From assembly GCA_964036195.1 (NCBI GenBank), contig OZ038454.1, positions 2,976,001 through 3,040,000 on the forward strand: a DNA stretch of 64,000 nt, in the 5' to 3' direction. Below are positions 20,092 through 32,315 of the stretch, piece by piece. The stretch's first letter is position 1, and each line of letters begins with the position of its first letter. The DNA comes from Sphaerolaimus hirsutus. Lineage: Eukaryota; Nematoda; Chromadorea; Monhysterida; Sphaerolaimidae. Position numbers and translations under genes: made by a program. The notes below the pieces were generated by a model that saw only the letters and a program-made list of their open reading frames with translations, had not been told where the DNA came from and did no database searches.

Positions 20092-23000
20092 CCAATATCG
20101 GCTGCCGTCGCACTACCGCCCGACTGCTCGTTGTGATCCTGTGTCAACTGCGCCTTCCTCAACATAACGGCCAGGGGCAGTCCCACATACTGTAAAATGC
20201 CCTGTAAAATGTCCAAAGTCATGCAAAGTGTCTAAAGTCATGTAAAATTCCCTGCCAAATGGGAACCGAGTCGTCATTTTGCAGGGCATTTTCCACGACT
20301 TTTGACACTTTGCATGACATTTGACATTTGACGGAGCATTTTCCAGGGTGCGGGACTGGCACCAGCATCTGCTGCACATTCTGCTGCGGCGGGTCGTGCC
20401 GCTGCGCCGCCGCGGTCGAACTCGACGCCACATTTGACTCTTTCTTCGCCGCGGCGGCAGGTCGCTTCGCAGTGGCGACCGTGGGCGCGGCACATTGCGG
20501 GGAATGGGTGATCACCCCCCTGGGTTTGGTCGACGCCGGGCGGGAGGGGTTGGAGGGCCTGCCGCTGTAAGCCATGTGCCGCGCGCAACCGTGCTGCGAG
20601 TGCGGCTGCGACCCCGGCGGCTGGTGGAATGGCCCCAACGTCTGCGAGGAGAAAAGACGCTAGGCATGCTGGGTGTCAACTGGTTTCAAATCAAAGTCAA
20701 CTCAGATTTTAGTTGACGGGTCGCAGTAAGGTGTCAATTTTTTTAATGGAAAACTGAAAAAAATTGGACATGCCGGAAAACTGAAATGAAGGAAAACGGA
20801 AAGCAGAATTTGCATGGAAACAGAACAATGCCAAAAAATTGTGATCTCACAGTGGGAGCGGGTCCGGACCAGGCAAATTTTCCGCCGTGGCCGGGGGTTG
20901 ACGTCGATTTTCCAGACTGGCTGGTGCTCGACTGTCGAGATCGACTGGCGCCTGACAAGTTTTCATGATTAAAACAGGGGCCTTAAACGTTAACTTAAAG
21001 GGGTTTTGTGTGATGACCGTGTTTGTTATTAACACCCGTCAGATAATAAAATAAAAAACAGTGTTTTAAATCAGTTATAGTCAGTGGGGAAGTTGTTCAC
21101 CATATAAGTGTCTAGAGACTGTACTTACAAAAGTTTCTGAAATACAATAAAAAATAATGCGCAAGTCTGTTTAAAAACAGGGGAGGAGGTAACAGGGGTT
21201 CAGTGAATTTGGAAAACTTTGGCTGATGATTTTAAAAAACGGTTTCGACGCCTGTGCGTTCTAAACATGTTTTTTAAAACAAAAAAACCGTTGAAAAACA
21301 CCAACCATCCCTAATACGAACCCACCTGGCAAGACGGGCGCGGCGGGACTTTGGGCAGGCAGAAGTCCCTGGCCCGTGGTTTCGGTGGCCGTGGCGATCA
21401 CCTGGTCGATGGAGTGGGCGATCGCGGACTCGCTGGTGCTGTCGGCGCGCGGCGCAACGCCCGTTTTGCTGGGCCACTTCCCGCTGCTCGACTGTCGACG
21501 CTGCACAGTGTATGCACTGGTTTGGCTACAATCCCGTAAGTTAAGAAGTAAATTACAAAACCCCCGGGTGTATCGATGGGTAAAGCCTATTACGCATGCA
21601 AGCCCGAAAGGCATATGGAGCCATTATGGACACATTTTATCCGCAAGGGTAAGGGTAACCCCACCCCAAACTGCCCAGCTATCGATCTATCACAGAGGCA
21701 AATTTTTTCGGCTACTTTCCCCTGAACACCCCCCCCCCATATATAGCCTAACTAAATATGTACCTAACCGGTACGCTTTTGAGCAATTTTACCCTACCTA
21801 CCAATCAAAATCGCTAATTTTCATACTTTTTATAGATTTTCACCTTCAAAATAACTATTGTTCATTTTCAGCATGCCCGGTAAAATAAAATGCGTCCCGG
21901 GTCAATATGCGTGATGGGTTTATGCGCAATACATGCGTAATGGCACAGGGCTGTATCGATAGACGCGAACCTTGGTGGGACCGGCTGGATTCATCCTAAC
22001 TGCAGCGTCGGGTTTCAGTCTCAAATCCGCCGTGACCGAGTGAATCCGATCGCTGGGTATGAACTGGTCGTTTTGCTCGCGCGGCGGCGCGAACGGCAGG
22101 AAAACGGAGCGGCGGGAATCGGTCACGCAGCGCAGAATGAAATCGACCACGTGGCTCTGAAAGTAAAATAAAATAAAATTGATAGCAAGGTTATGAAAGC
22201 GACGACAGCCATGGGAATCGATTGTATGTATATTTCAAATTCAAAACAAAATGATTTTTTTAAACAAATTGAGCTACTTCAATTGATCATTATTTTACAA
22301 TGACATTTCACTTGCAGTCAACAACTTACAACCACCCCAAAAAACTCTCAGCCCCAACCCCCCCCCCAACGCACCACGACCATCCTATCAACCCCCTTCT
22401 GAGTAATTTCCCTCTCTACCAATCGATGCGTGGCAACCCTCAACTGGGCGTCGGCTCCGCCCACCACGATCAATCCGCTGTCGGCTGGCAATCTGTCGCG
22501 GGTGTCCTGCAACTCGTCCACGTCGGTGGTGTTAGAGTGCTCGCCGATCACGAACACGGTGGGCGTGTTGGACTGGGACAGGCGGTCGTCGCACAGCTGG
22601 GAGAGGGGCGAGATAGGATTTTGACCTTTTTCAAAGTGTATAAATTTATAAAAAAAATTTTATGTGAAATTAGGTTTATAAATTTTGATTTCTTTTCTAA
22701 ATCATTTTAGAATCTGTCTATTTTTCCAAATAAACATTCGGTAGCCTTAATGTTATGCGAGGTCGAAGACATGTTCGCCCATTTTCGTTTATTTAGACAT
22801 GAAAAAATGCATGTGAATTTGAACTCAACGCCATTGGTGGAACTGACCCCGCGCGCGCCCTGCATGCACAGGTTCGAATGTGCGAATGAAATGCAGCCAG
22901 ACACGTGCACCTCGGCCGCCACCTGCATGCAAATCAGTTCTTTCCATCAATTAGGCGTACAATTATAAAAGACCACGGATAAGTGCATATTGGCCATAAA

Positions 23001-26000
23001 GCAACTTTATCGGGCCGAGAACTAAAGTTTCGCCGCGAAGTGATAAGTGAACACGTTTAGAGACTTCTCCTTTTACAGGTTTGCATTTTTGTTTTTGTCC
23101 AAATGCATTGTGTGGAAACGCCACTGTTCCCATGTATTTATGTTGAGATCATAGAAAATTTGACATTCAATAATCACTTTAGAATTCCAAAAGTGTAAGC
23201 GAGCGCGCCAATTGCACACGCATCACCAGCGGATAATTTGAAATGAAACCTAAAATGCCATTTTCTCGATATCGATTTTTTGGACTTATCAACTTCTATC
23301 ACCCAGGATCAAGTTCTTTTGGACTTAATTGGAATTTTTAGACACATCAGATAGATAAGGCAAATATTAGAAATACAATCGTAAAACCAACCATCATGTT
23401 GCAAAGTGCACTCACATCCCAGCCAACCAGGAAAATTTTCCGATCAGACACCTCTTTCTTCACCTGAAAAAAGTTTGAGCAAAAACATTTGAAATAGGAC
23501 ATGAAATTTCGCCCCCCCCCCTTCTCGGGTGAGACATGAAACAAGTTAGAAAAGTTAATTTTCCACATTAATTTGTAAATTTGTTTCTTCAAAAATTCAA
23601 TTAAACGAGCTTCGAACATAACGATTCTACGGTATTAGCACAGTAGCCGACGGGCAGCTCAGGTACCAATCCTAGACCCTGTCAAATTCCCTGTAAAATG
23701 TAAAATGGGATGTAAAGTGTCAAGAGTCATGTAAAGTGTCAAGAGTCATGTAAACGAGTTTGCCATTTTACAGGGCATTTCACATAAATATTTACACTTG
23801 CATGACATTTCACACTTTACAGGGCTGGGGACTAGCACCAGGAAAAGTCCCTTCCCCCACACAATTTGAGCGTACACTTTCACCCACCTGCACAACAAAC
23901 TCCTTGATGCCGAGCAGAAACGCAACGGTGATTTCTCTGATCGTGGAGCGATTGTGTATGGTCGCGTTGGTCAGACGGAATTCCTTGCATTCCGCCAGTT
24001 CAGATAGCAGACTGGAAATGTTGACAAATCGAGTAAAAAGTTACAATTCAACACTGGCGGATAATCGGGGTCAATTCTGCAAGTGGAGAAAAAAAACAAT
24101 CTTAGAAGGGAGAAGTGAAATGAGAAGAGAGAGGTGAAATGAGCAGAAAAAGGTTACTTCGCTTTTGACTTTTTACATATCATTTCACATTTCACTTCTC
24201 GTTTTACTTATGGTTTCACATTCCACTTCTCACTTCACTTTCCATTTTTTTACTTCTCTACTTGCGGAATTGGCACCAGATGAAGACACCTGTAGATGTA
24301 GTCGTGACATCGGAAAGAATTTTGATAGCCGGCCAGCATTGGAAGTGGCGGCACCAGAAGAAACAATATGGAACGCGGCAACTGCGAATGAAGTTCTTCC
24401 GTCCAATAACGGTCGTCCACACAATAGTTTACTACCGAAATTTAAAGAAGACTAAAAAACTAATAAATCAGAGCTGAGTAATGAGTCTACGAGATTGTTT
24501 AAAATTTGCTAGTGAACTAGTAAAATGTCAAATGACCGGTAAAAAATAAACTAAAATGTGACATTTTACAGGGCATTTTACATGATTTTTGACACTTTAC
24601 ATTTGTATAACATTTGACATTTTACAGGGTCTGGTGGCGACGCCTGATCATTTTGTTATGCTTGAATTGTTTTTTCCTACCTACACACACTAGTTCACTA
24701 GCAAGTGCCAAAAGTCATGTAAAATGCCCTGTAAAATTTCACATTTTATTTTTTACCAGTCAGTTGACATTTTACAGGGCCTGGGATTGACCCCAATTAG
24801 GTACGTACCTTCTTCTCTACGCTCATGGCTCCCTGCACGGCGGCGGGGTCCAGCGGCTTCCTGGCCAAGTAGCTGCCCAACTCGATCCTGACCTCTCTGG
24901 CCATCGCCTGGGCAAGAGAACCATTTGAGAAGTGACAAGTGAAATGAGAAGTAAAAGGAAAAGTGAAATGAAAAGTAAAAGGAGAAGTGAAATGAAAAGT
25001 AAAAGGAGAAGTAAAACGAGAAGTTTTAAATGTAAGCCATTTTAGAAATGAGAAGTTAAATAAAGGTCAAAAGTTTACTTCGCTTTTCACTTTTTTACTT
25101 TTCATTTCACTTCCCAATGCTCATCTTCTCACTTCTCACTTTTAATTTTACATTTCTTTCTACTTCTCCACTGGCGTAATTGGCACCTGGGGCTCCTTCC
25201 TGGGCACCAAGCAGTCGACCAGCGTGGCGCCATGGTTCACGTTCACGTTGGCGGCAGTGGCGCCAGCGCCAGCGGCATTGGCGCCCGTGGCGTTGGCGCC
25301 GATGGTGTCGCGCTCGTGGCGGCAGCTGAGCGCCCGCAACTGCTCCAGGTAGGTGGCCAGGCTGGCGATGGGCAGCTGCCGCAGCAGCGCCACGTGCAGC
25401 TTCTCCCCCGCTATGTAGTTCTGCGTTTTTGGAAGGATTGAGGATCTGTGTTTTGATAGTCTCTGGTTTGGAAGGATGCCAATTTTTGATGAAGATATTT
25501 AAAGTTTTTATTTTACTTTTGATAGTGATATTCTATATTTAATGTGCAAAAATTCACGATAAATTGAGATTTTCGTGTCCATTCGATTTGACGCGATATA
25601 AAACATACAAATTTCAAAATCGCACACACATTTCTTCACCAAATAGGATAAAAATGTATTTAAAAACGCACAAATGCTATAGGCGACAGGGCCACGCGAA
25701 TGCACTCAGCGTGTTCCATCAGAAGGTTGTAGTATAGGATGGCGTTCCTGGGGTGCTGCGGGGCAAATGTTTAATGCACACGTGCACGGTAAACATCAAA
25801 TTCGATTGTCAATTAATGGCACGGTGGAAATATTGCTGGATTGGGGCGTTCGTCAACTACAGTTGACGAGATTTAAAAAAAAATCATTCCAGTAAACTCA
25901 AATGCGTTCAAGGCTGATCTATGAGATTACTCAATGTTCAAAATTTCATTAATAAACCAGTATGTGTTGCGATTATGTAAAAAAATCTGTGAAAAAATTA

Positions 26001-29000
26001 CGTTTTCTACAGTCGCAAATGCCATCCTGGCGTTTTTTATGCTCGCCAGCACAGCGACCGCCAGCGACGCGACGATACTCGCCAATTTTGCGTCATCACT
26101 TTTCGCCACGTCTCGCGCCAAGCTGAAAACACTCAGCGCAATAAGATTGACGCAAAACAAGTGACGCAAAATTAAGTGACGCACTCGTGCACGAAATCCA
26201 GTTCGTTCCAGGAATCTTCGGAGCTATCAGACGGGATTTCCGGTTCGTTCAGCACCGAACTGTTACTTTTTCGCGCCATAAAAGAGCGCACCCTCTGCGC
26301 CATATTCAAAGCGGATTTCCAGCAGCCGCCATAACTGCGATGTTGCGTTATCACGAATTACAGAGTGTTACATAAAAAATTGTTTTAAACAAATACAGGG
26401 TTGTGGTTAGGGTTCAAACGGGATTGACTTTTCGGGATCGGGATTCACTTTTTGAGATTTCGGGTTCGGGATCGGAATCGGGATTGGGGTTTCGGGATCG
26501 GGATCGGGATTGGTATTTTGAGATTTCGGGATCGGGATCGGGATTGGCCGGGATTGCGGTCACGGGATCGGGACGGGATTGGCATTTTTTCGGGCGGGAT
26601 CGGGATTGGCATTTTTTCGGGATCGGGATTGGGGTCTAGGGATATAGATTTTAGTCACTGTTCTGGCATTCACAGTTGTTCATAAAGGTCTCAAAACACT
26701 GTTGGATGCCAGAAAAGTGACATAAAATGGACGCTGGGGGTTTGCGTTCACATTTTTGCATGCAAAAATGTCATCTTTTCACTTTTTGTTATTTTCACTA
26801 TTTTTTCCGGGATCGGGATCCCGGACTTGGGAGATTCTCGGGATCGGGATCGGGATTTGAAAGTTTTCGGGATCGGGATCGGTATTTTTGGATTTCGGGA
26901 TCGGGATCGGGATTGGGGTTTCGGGATCGGGACTGCTAAATCCCGGAATTTCACGGGATCCGGGATCGGGATCGGGATCCCGTTTGAACCCTAGTTGTGG
27001 TTGTCCCCCAATGTCCACCCAAATCGTTGATTTCTTTATTTATTTACCCATTTCACCTTCGAAATTGCTAATTCTAATGATGTATCGCCTATTTTTGGTT
27101 TTCTGGCATTTGCATGACTATTTTCAGCTGCTTTTCACGTTATTATTGCGTTTCATCCTTTTTCCATTCTATACATAGAAAAGGCCTATATTCAAACCAC
27201 CACAACGCCCCAAAAATTTTTCGCCCTCAAAGAAATTGTAAAAGTTTATACTTGAACCCTTTAAACCCGGCAGAAACATTTCCAGCTATCTATCCGGGGG
27301 AGGAGCGATTTACCACCAATCTGAACCCCCGCAGGGGTCTAAATCTACAACACCCCCGATACAACCCCTCAAACAGACTTACCGATGCGACCCAGAAACC
27401 ACATTCGATCGACTATTGGGCGCTTTTCTTTGTTGAGCATTATCATTCTCATGGTCGACCACATCAATTGAATCGCTGTCATCCGGATTTTCATCGCTCA
27501 GAGTTCGATTGAGGGATATTTTTTGCGCGCCGCCACCGGGTTGAAATGGCCGCAGGCTCGTGTAGCTGCAGTTGATGAATGGGGATGGGGTCAAAACGAT
27601 GTTTATGTCGAGAAGGGGTTCGGTATCTCTCCACGGGGCCGCTCAGATATTCCTTCTATCTATCTGTCCACAGGCAAGTTTTTTGGCTACTATCCTTCGA
27701 TCCCCCCCTAGGGTTCAAACGGGATTGACTTTTCGAGGTCAGGATCGGGATCGGGATTGGCCGGGATTGGGGTCACGGCATCGGGATTGGCATTTTTTCG
27801 GGATCGGGATTGGGGTCTTGGGATAGAGATTTTGGCCAATGTTTTGGCATCCACAGTTGTTCATTAAGGTCTAAAAACACTGTTGGATGCCAGAAACGTG
27901 GCATAAACTGAACGCTGGGGGTTTGCGTTCACATGCATGCAAAAACGTCGTTTTTTCACTTTTGATAATTTCCACTAATTTTTCCGGGATCGGGATCCCG
28001 GACTTTGGAGTTTCTCGGGATCGGGATTTGAAAAGTTTCGGGATCGGGACTGCTAAATCACGGAATATCACGGGATCCGGGATCCCGTTTGAACCCTACC
28101 CCCCCCCCCCCACAAAAAACAACAACAACAACAACACACACACCAGTTAGTTATCTATCTATCTATCTGCAGCGATTTTTGGGAAACTCTGTCTCAATTT
28201 TTGCTCAATATCGCTAATTTTCATCCCATTTATAATTTTTCACCCTCAAAAATGTTATCGTGATTTTACAGAGTTCAAAATCATTCTCCTTCGTTTGAAT
28301 TATTGCCTATTTTCAATATTTGGCCCACATTAGAAGAGAAGTCTGCACCTGGTGTTCATAGATTCTCAACATAAACATCGCCGTAACATCAAAATTGTGA
28401 ATGACGCCCAACGATTTGATTCATTTTTCAAAATAAAATTCGAAATAACCAACTTGGAAACGAAAATTTCACGATAGAACTGATCGGTTTCCACGGGCCA
28501 AGTGCAATCATCATATAAATTGGGATTCAAAGGTGTCAGCGTGTATTTCGGGCAAGATGCCAATCTTTGTTTAGCTCGTTGCACCACTTTTTTCTGTAAA
28601 TGAAAGTTGAAATTGGACGGCAGAAAAGCATAAAAAAATACATAAAGGACAAAAAAAAATGAGGAAACAATGCCGCACGGCACACTGGAAAGTAGCAATA
28701 TGAATTTGAACGCTTTTTTTAATGCATGTGCGTAACTTTTGGATAAAAAACCGTAATGGTTTCCGTAATCTAGATTTCTCACCTCCGAATTTTAGTCGCA
28801 CGTCCAAAAACCGTTCATACACAAAACACAAAAAGTATGTATGGTGCGCCAATTCCATCACACTTTAACCCCCCCCCCCCAAAAAAAAAAACAACGAAAA
28901 CAAACACCGACCGCCCGTTTCTCTTTGCCCCCATTGGACTTTCTATTTTCCTCCACTCTCCTTTTGATGGCTTTCTTCAGGCCGCCCGACGGCACCAGGT

Positions 29001-29122
29001 CCCGGGCCGCACCAATTGGCACTGTGCCAATTTGCGGCGGCGGCGCGGCGGCGGGTGCAGCGGCGCCGCTGACTGCGGATAAAGTACTCGCGCTGCTCGC
29101 GTTGCTGTGTCCGCTCGTGGAG
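20092..29122 (-). CDS. KANSL3: KAT8 regulatory NSL complex subunit 3 (KANSL3/NSL3)
   Basis: Product: scaffold-like subunit of the NSL histone acetyltransferase complex (MOF/KAT8, H4 acetylation, nucleus). Exons from splice sites, frame and resemblance to vertebrate KANSL3: 29122-28957, 28593-28454, 27565-27392, 26334-26181, about 26125-26005, 25747-25700, 25420-25187, 24907-24809, about 24450-24289, about 24005-23889, 23463-23392, 22922-22848, 22596-22381, 22156-21971, about 21500-21327, about 20640-20363, about 20153-20092. Diagnostic parts: SDRKIFLVGWDVSALC, then FVIGEHSN and LIVVGGAD, then VVDFILRCVTD, the alpha/beta-hydrolase-like core in family order; PLDPAAVQG matches the conserved PWDPAVG region. 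The C-terminus is low-complexity Ser/Ala/Pro, as in the family. Phases agree between most neighbours; 26125-26005, 25747-25700 and the exon near 24005 do not yet fit. The initiator exon is uncertain. Confidence 0.85.
20175..20362 (-). mobile_element. Introner-like element at a KANSL3 intron border
   Basis: On the minus strand the exon ends CAGATGCTG and the element begins GTGCCAGTCCCGCACCC; it ends GTGGGACTGCCC followed by CTG, so CTG flanks both ends. Because CTG gives no AG, the acceptor must lie downstream, for example at GAGGAAG before exon base 20153. Interior: repeated GTAAAATGTC / TCATGCAAAGTGTC motifs. Confidence 0.65.
20713..21260. other. KANSL3 intron with a small GGAAAACGGAAA repeat
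   Basis: From 20730 to 20820 lies a short reversed TTTTCCG-type block. The rest is AT-rich and featureless. I see no additional exon. Confidence 0.4.
23663..23838 (-). mobile_element. Introner-like element inside a KANSL3 intron
   Basis: Minus-strand ends GTGCTAGTCCCCAGCCC and GGGTCTAGGATTGGTAC with CTG on both sides. It lies between the exon near 24005-23889 (own donor GTGGGTG) and exon 23463-23392, so here it sits within an intron instead of defining one. Confidence 0.6.
24068..24276 (-). mobile_element. GAGAAGTGAAATG-type inverted-repeat element in KANSL3
   Basis: Minus-strand ends GTGCCAATTCCGCAAG and CTTGCAGAATTGACCC; the interior is AGTGAAATGAGAAG repeats and their complement. It follows a CTG. 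A normal donor (CAG|GTGTCT) precedes it by 13 bases, so it may simply lie in the intron. Confidence 0.55.
24911..25186 (-). mobile_element. Introner-like element that is an exact intron of KANSL3
   Basis: The upstream exon ends GAGCCCCAG; the element begins GTGCCAATTACGCC. Its far end reads TTCTCTTGCC, then CAG, then the next exon GCGATGGCC. CAG is therefore duplicated (25187-25189, 24908-24910), and element plus one CAG is a 279-nt GT...CAG intron in phase 0. The two exons are consecutive in the KANSL3 family, which supports the splice. The interior is GAGAAGTGAAATG repeats forming a long inverted repeat. Confidence 0.8.
26408..26993. mobile_element. hAT-like CGGGATCGGGATTGG element, 8-bp duplication
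   Basis: Begins TAGGGTTCAAACGGGAT and ends ATCCCGTTTGAACCCTA, flanked by GTTGTGGT at 26400-26407 and 26994-27001. Most of the interior is tandem CGGGAT-type sequence around a unique core containing ATGCAAAAATGTCATC. It lies in a KANSL3 intron. Confidence 0.85.
27709..28098. mobile_element. hAT-like CGGGATCGGGATTGG element, second copy
   Basis: Same ends as 26408-26993 (TAGGGTTCAAACGGGAT, ATCCCGTTTGAACCCTA). Flanks are TCCCCCCC and CCCCCCCC (seven of eight). Shares the unique core containing GTTGGATGCCAGAAA. KANSL3 intron. Confidence 0.75.
28149..28170. repeat. (ATCT)n microsatellite
   Basis: About five copies of a four-base unit directly after an ACACACACCAG stretch. The related reversed unit GATAGATAGATAG occurs three times near 19775-19880. 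Confidence 0.8.
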
Positions 29123-29176
29123 GGGGGCTGGGGGTGATCGGGGGGTAAGTTGGGGGGTGATGGGATGGGTTCGAAT

Positions 29177-30021
29177 TAAGGTTCAAACGGGACCGCGGTC
29201 CCGGTACATGGTTCGGCAAAAAGTCGGGACTGGGGCGGTCCCGGTCCCGACACCCCAGTCCCGGTCCCGGTCCCGACAATTAAAAAAAGCCAGTCCCGGT
29301 CCCGACCACCCAGTCCCGGTCCCGGTCCCGACCACCCAGTCCCGGTCCCGGATAGTTATAGCGGTCCCGACAAGCGATTATTTTTCAATGACCTTTTCAA
29401 ATTTTTTTGCCAGACATGGCACTTCTAAAGATTATGTAGGCACATATAAAATGTTTTTGCGCGCGAGCGCGCAAATACCCACATAATGATTATTATGAAT
29501 TTTTCTGTAATGTAACAGCAGCGTTAGAAAGGTCCCCAACATGATTCTAGTAGGAAATATAGGTATACAAGGATACCTAGATAGTAATCGTTGGCGCCTA
29601 CAAATGGCGCCAGCGCCATTGCTCTATTTCTTAAATATACAGCCAAATTAGGGGGGGGGGGCGCCGCAGTCGCCCTGTTCACCGGGCTCCGTATAAATCG
29701 AGTGAAGATGGCAATGAAATAGTGATTGAATAATGTTATAAGAAAATGCTAATACATTGAGCATGGTTCTTCACACAGTGGAGGTGTGTGGAACAAGATT
29801 GGCCGGATATTACGTACCAATAAGGTTCAGACAAGACCGCGGTGCCGGTACATGGTTCAGCAAATCCCAGTCCCGGCCCCGACCCCCCAGTCCCGGTCCC
29901 GGTCCCGACAATTGAAAAAAGCCAGTCCCGGTCCCGGTCCCGTACCCCCAGTCCCGGTCCTGACATTAGAAAATTTCTGGTCCCGGTCCCGGTCCGAAAA
30001 ACTGGTCCCGTTTGAACCCTA
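29177..30021. mobile_element. hAT-like GTCCCGGTCCC element, 8-bp duplication, nested relative
   Basis: Begins TAAGGTTCAAACGGGACC and ends GGTCCCGTTTGAACCCTA, flanked by GTTCGAAT at 29169-29176 and 30022-30029. A second TAAGGTTCAGACAAGACC start at 29820 shows a partly nested or duplicated copy. The interior also carries GGCGCCA repeats near 29600. Confidence 0.8.
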
Positions 30022-30045
30022 GTTCGAATGGTGGTTTTACGCTTG

Positions 30046-30706
30046 GTGCCATTCCCAGAACTTGTAAAATGTCAAATTTGTCGAGAAAAGTGCTAAAACA
30101 CATGTGATGAAAAATGACAACTGTTCAGTAACAAACGATTAAAATGAATTTGTCATTTTCCAAAGCATGTTACATTACTTTTGTCAACAGCACGATACTT
30201 TTGCAGCACAGCCATTTTGCAGGGCAATTTACATGACATTTCACATTATCCAGGGCAGGGACGTATCCAGGATTTTGGAGCGGGGGGGGGGGGCTGCTTG
30301 TTTACGGGGGCCGGCGAACGGGGGGGGCTCAGCCCCCCCCCCTAAAATTTTTCCCTGTATAGGGACGGAAACGCGTTTTGGCGCTAGCGCCATACAAAGG
30401 CGCCACGCCATGGCGCTATTGGCGTTGGCGCCAGCGCCAGGAACCGCTTTATATGTATGTAAATAGGCATACATATACACGAAATTCGCAAAAAATGTGT
30501 TCATTTCCAAGGATTTTGGTTTAAAGGGGCTGATCCGCTGAAAATACAATGCATGGGGAAGAAATTGCGCGCTTGCGCGCAAAATTTTTAGGAAACATCG
30601 AAAATATTTAGGAAAATTTGCATTTTCCGGGACTAATCTCACCCCGGGAAGGGGCTGCCCCCCCCCCTGGATACGTCCTTGATCCAGGGTTTTGGAGTGG
30701 CACCAG
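30046..30706. mobile_element. GTGCC-type element interrupted by a hAT-like insertion
   Basis: Outer ends GTGCCATTCCCAGAACTTG (30049 on) and TTTTGGAGTGGCAC (to about 30703) belong to the introner-like family. The 430-bp element 30256-30681 has inserted inside it with an 8-bp duplication, giving an order of insertion. No adjacent exon recognised. Confidence 0.6.
30256..30681. mobile_element. hAT-like GGCGCCA element, 8-bp duplication
   Basis: Begins CAGGGACGTATCCAGG and ends CCTGGATACGTCCTTG, flanked by ATCCAGGG at 30248-30255 and 30682-30689. Close relative of 8767-9196, with the same GGCGCCA units and G/C runs. Confidence 0.85.
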
Positions 30707-31060
30707 GGGTCATTTCACGGGCGATATGATGACCGCCGCTCACGCGCTGCAAACAGACGCGCGGCATCACTTAATAGCCTAGCCTACACTGTCTAGTATA
30801 GTAGTATAGTAGTATAGCTACGTATAGTGCTGACGCTGAGTAAAAAGTATCGAAATTTTCGAATCGGAGTATCGAAAAATAAAAATGTCAATACCGGTCT
30901 CGACTTCGGTCAATCGAAGTATCAAAATTATCCGGTCGCGGTCTCGTATAATTTGAAACCCACGCAAATTTGACTAGGTTCGCGCAAGTATCAAACTTGG
31001 CACAGTTCCAATGAAGCGTTATATTTGTACCATCACTGCAAAATGCAGATAAAGTTCCAG

Positions 31061-31666
31061 GAACTCACCGGCTTGGAGGAAGTAAGCGTTGTGTTCATGA
31101 TACAACGTTTACGCGACCAGAAAACGGATATGCGAAAGGGAAATTGATGCAGCGGCAAATATTGGCGGCTGTTTTTTTTGTACAATTTTTTTTGTAGAAA
31201 TAATTTTTGGATACCACCATAACTTTACATGCAAAAAAATTGCGAGATACAACAAAAGGTGGATTGTTTTTTTCTTCTTCAAATCAAACATGGAATAATA
31301 ATTTCAGAGCCGTGCTAGTTTCGACCCGTTTTACTAGACTATCACATAATGACCTGGGTAGAGAAATCTAGTTCTAGTCACAGAGAGCCTCCAAAATTTT
31401 TGGGTGAAATCAAATCGAATCGTTTCGACGTTATGAGTTCACGTTTTCTTCTCAAATTTTTAATTTGTGATGGACGTTAGTAAATGTTTGTTTATATTGT
31501 TTGTGTGATGACTGTAATTTTCCAGGATATTTCAGAAGGATTTGAAGAAGCGTTTGAAACAGCGTATAAACAAAATGTTTTATTTCCATCGCTAGTTGAT
31601 GCCACTGTCACTATAAAAAACACCCCGCGTTATGTGCACAATGTTCAGAAACAGAGCAATAACTAA
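31061..31666 (+). pseudogene. Duplicated last two exons of the KANSL3-side gene (right arm)
   Basis: Exons 31061-31081 (ELTGLEE) and 31526-31666 (ending VHNVQKQSNN then stop) match the left-arm exons at 19513-19493 and 19065-18925 with a few substitutions. Frame and splice sites are intact, but there is no upstream gene in this orientation, so they are probably stranded gene fragments. Confidence 0.5.
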
Positions 31667-32133
31667 ATAGCACAGAATTACTGACATGTGAAATTATAAA
31701 GACACAATGGGTTAACATATTTACAACCAAGGCAAGGTTCAATGAATAGGTACCCTATTTCTGATAGAATGGCATACTTCCAATAGAAGGGTACCTCCAG
31801 TAGAGTGGCAGGTTTTAGCACATTTCTTCTACCATGAAAAAATAGGACAGCAATCTCCAATAGTATGACACCTCCAATAAAACGGCAGATATATAGGAAG
31901 AGTGCCAAAAACAATATTTGAAAAATGGGTGGCGAGAATATCCAAGGTGCTCAGAACTGATTCAGGGGTTCTTTTTTACATTTAGTGTTGTTTGAATTTA
32001 TGCTCTGATATTTTTTAAAAATTTTGTCAGTGTTACATTATGTAGTAGTTGATTGAACTTAAAGTGTTCAATCAACTATACTACAATTATAAAATACTAT
32101 GCTCAAATGAAAACGCGTGAAAAAGATTAGGTA

Positions 32134-32315
32134 CCGTATTTACTCGAATAATTCCCCCCACTTGAATAATTCCCCCCGACGAATAATTCCCCCTTGCTAA
32201 GCGAGTGAGGAAATAATAATTACCCCACTTGAATAATCCCCCCCTTGAATAGTTCCCCTCTCAAAAATGTCTGACGAAAAAATAATTTCCGGGGGACTTA
32301 TTCGAGTAAATACGG
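32134..32315. mobile_element. ACCGTATTTACTCGAATA element, right-arm copy
   Basis: Counterpart of 17824-18015 in the inverted arm, with the same TA-flanked termini CCGTATTTACTCGAATA and TTCGAGTAAATACGG. Confidence 0.75.

Noticed and set aside
24068..24280. Element counted as a fourth exact KANSL3 introner
   Set aside because: A normal CAG|GTGTCT donor lies 13 bases before it and the downstream phase does not fit an exact-border intron, so it is listed only as an intronic element.
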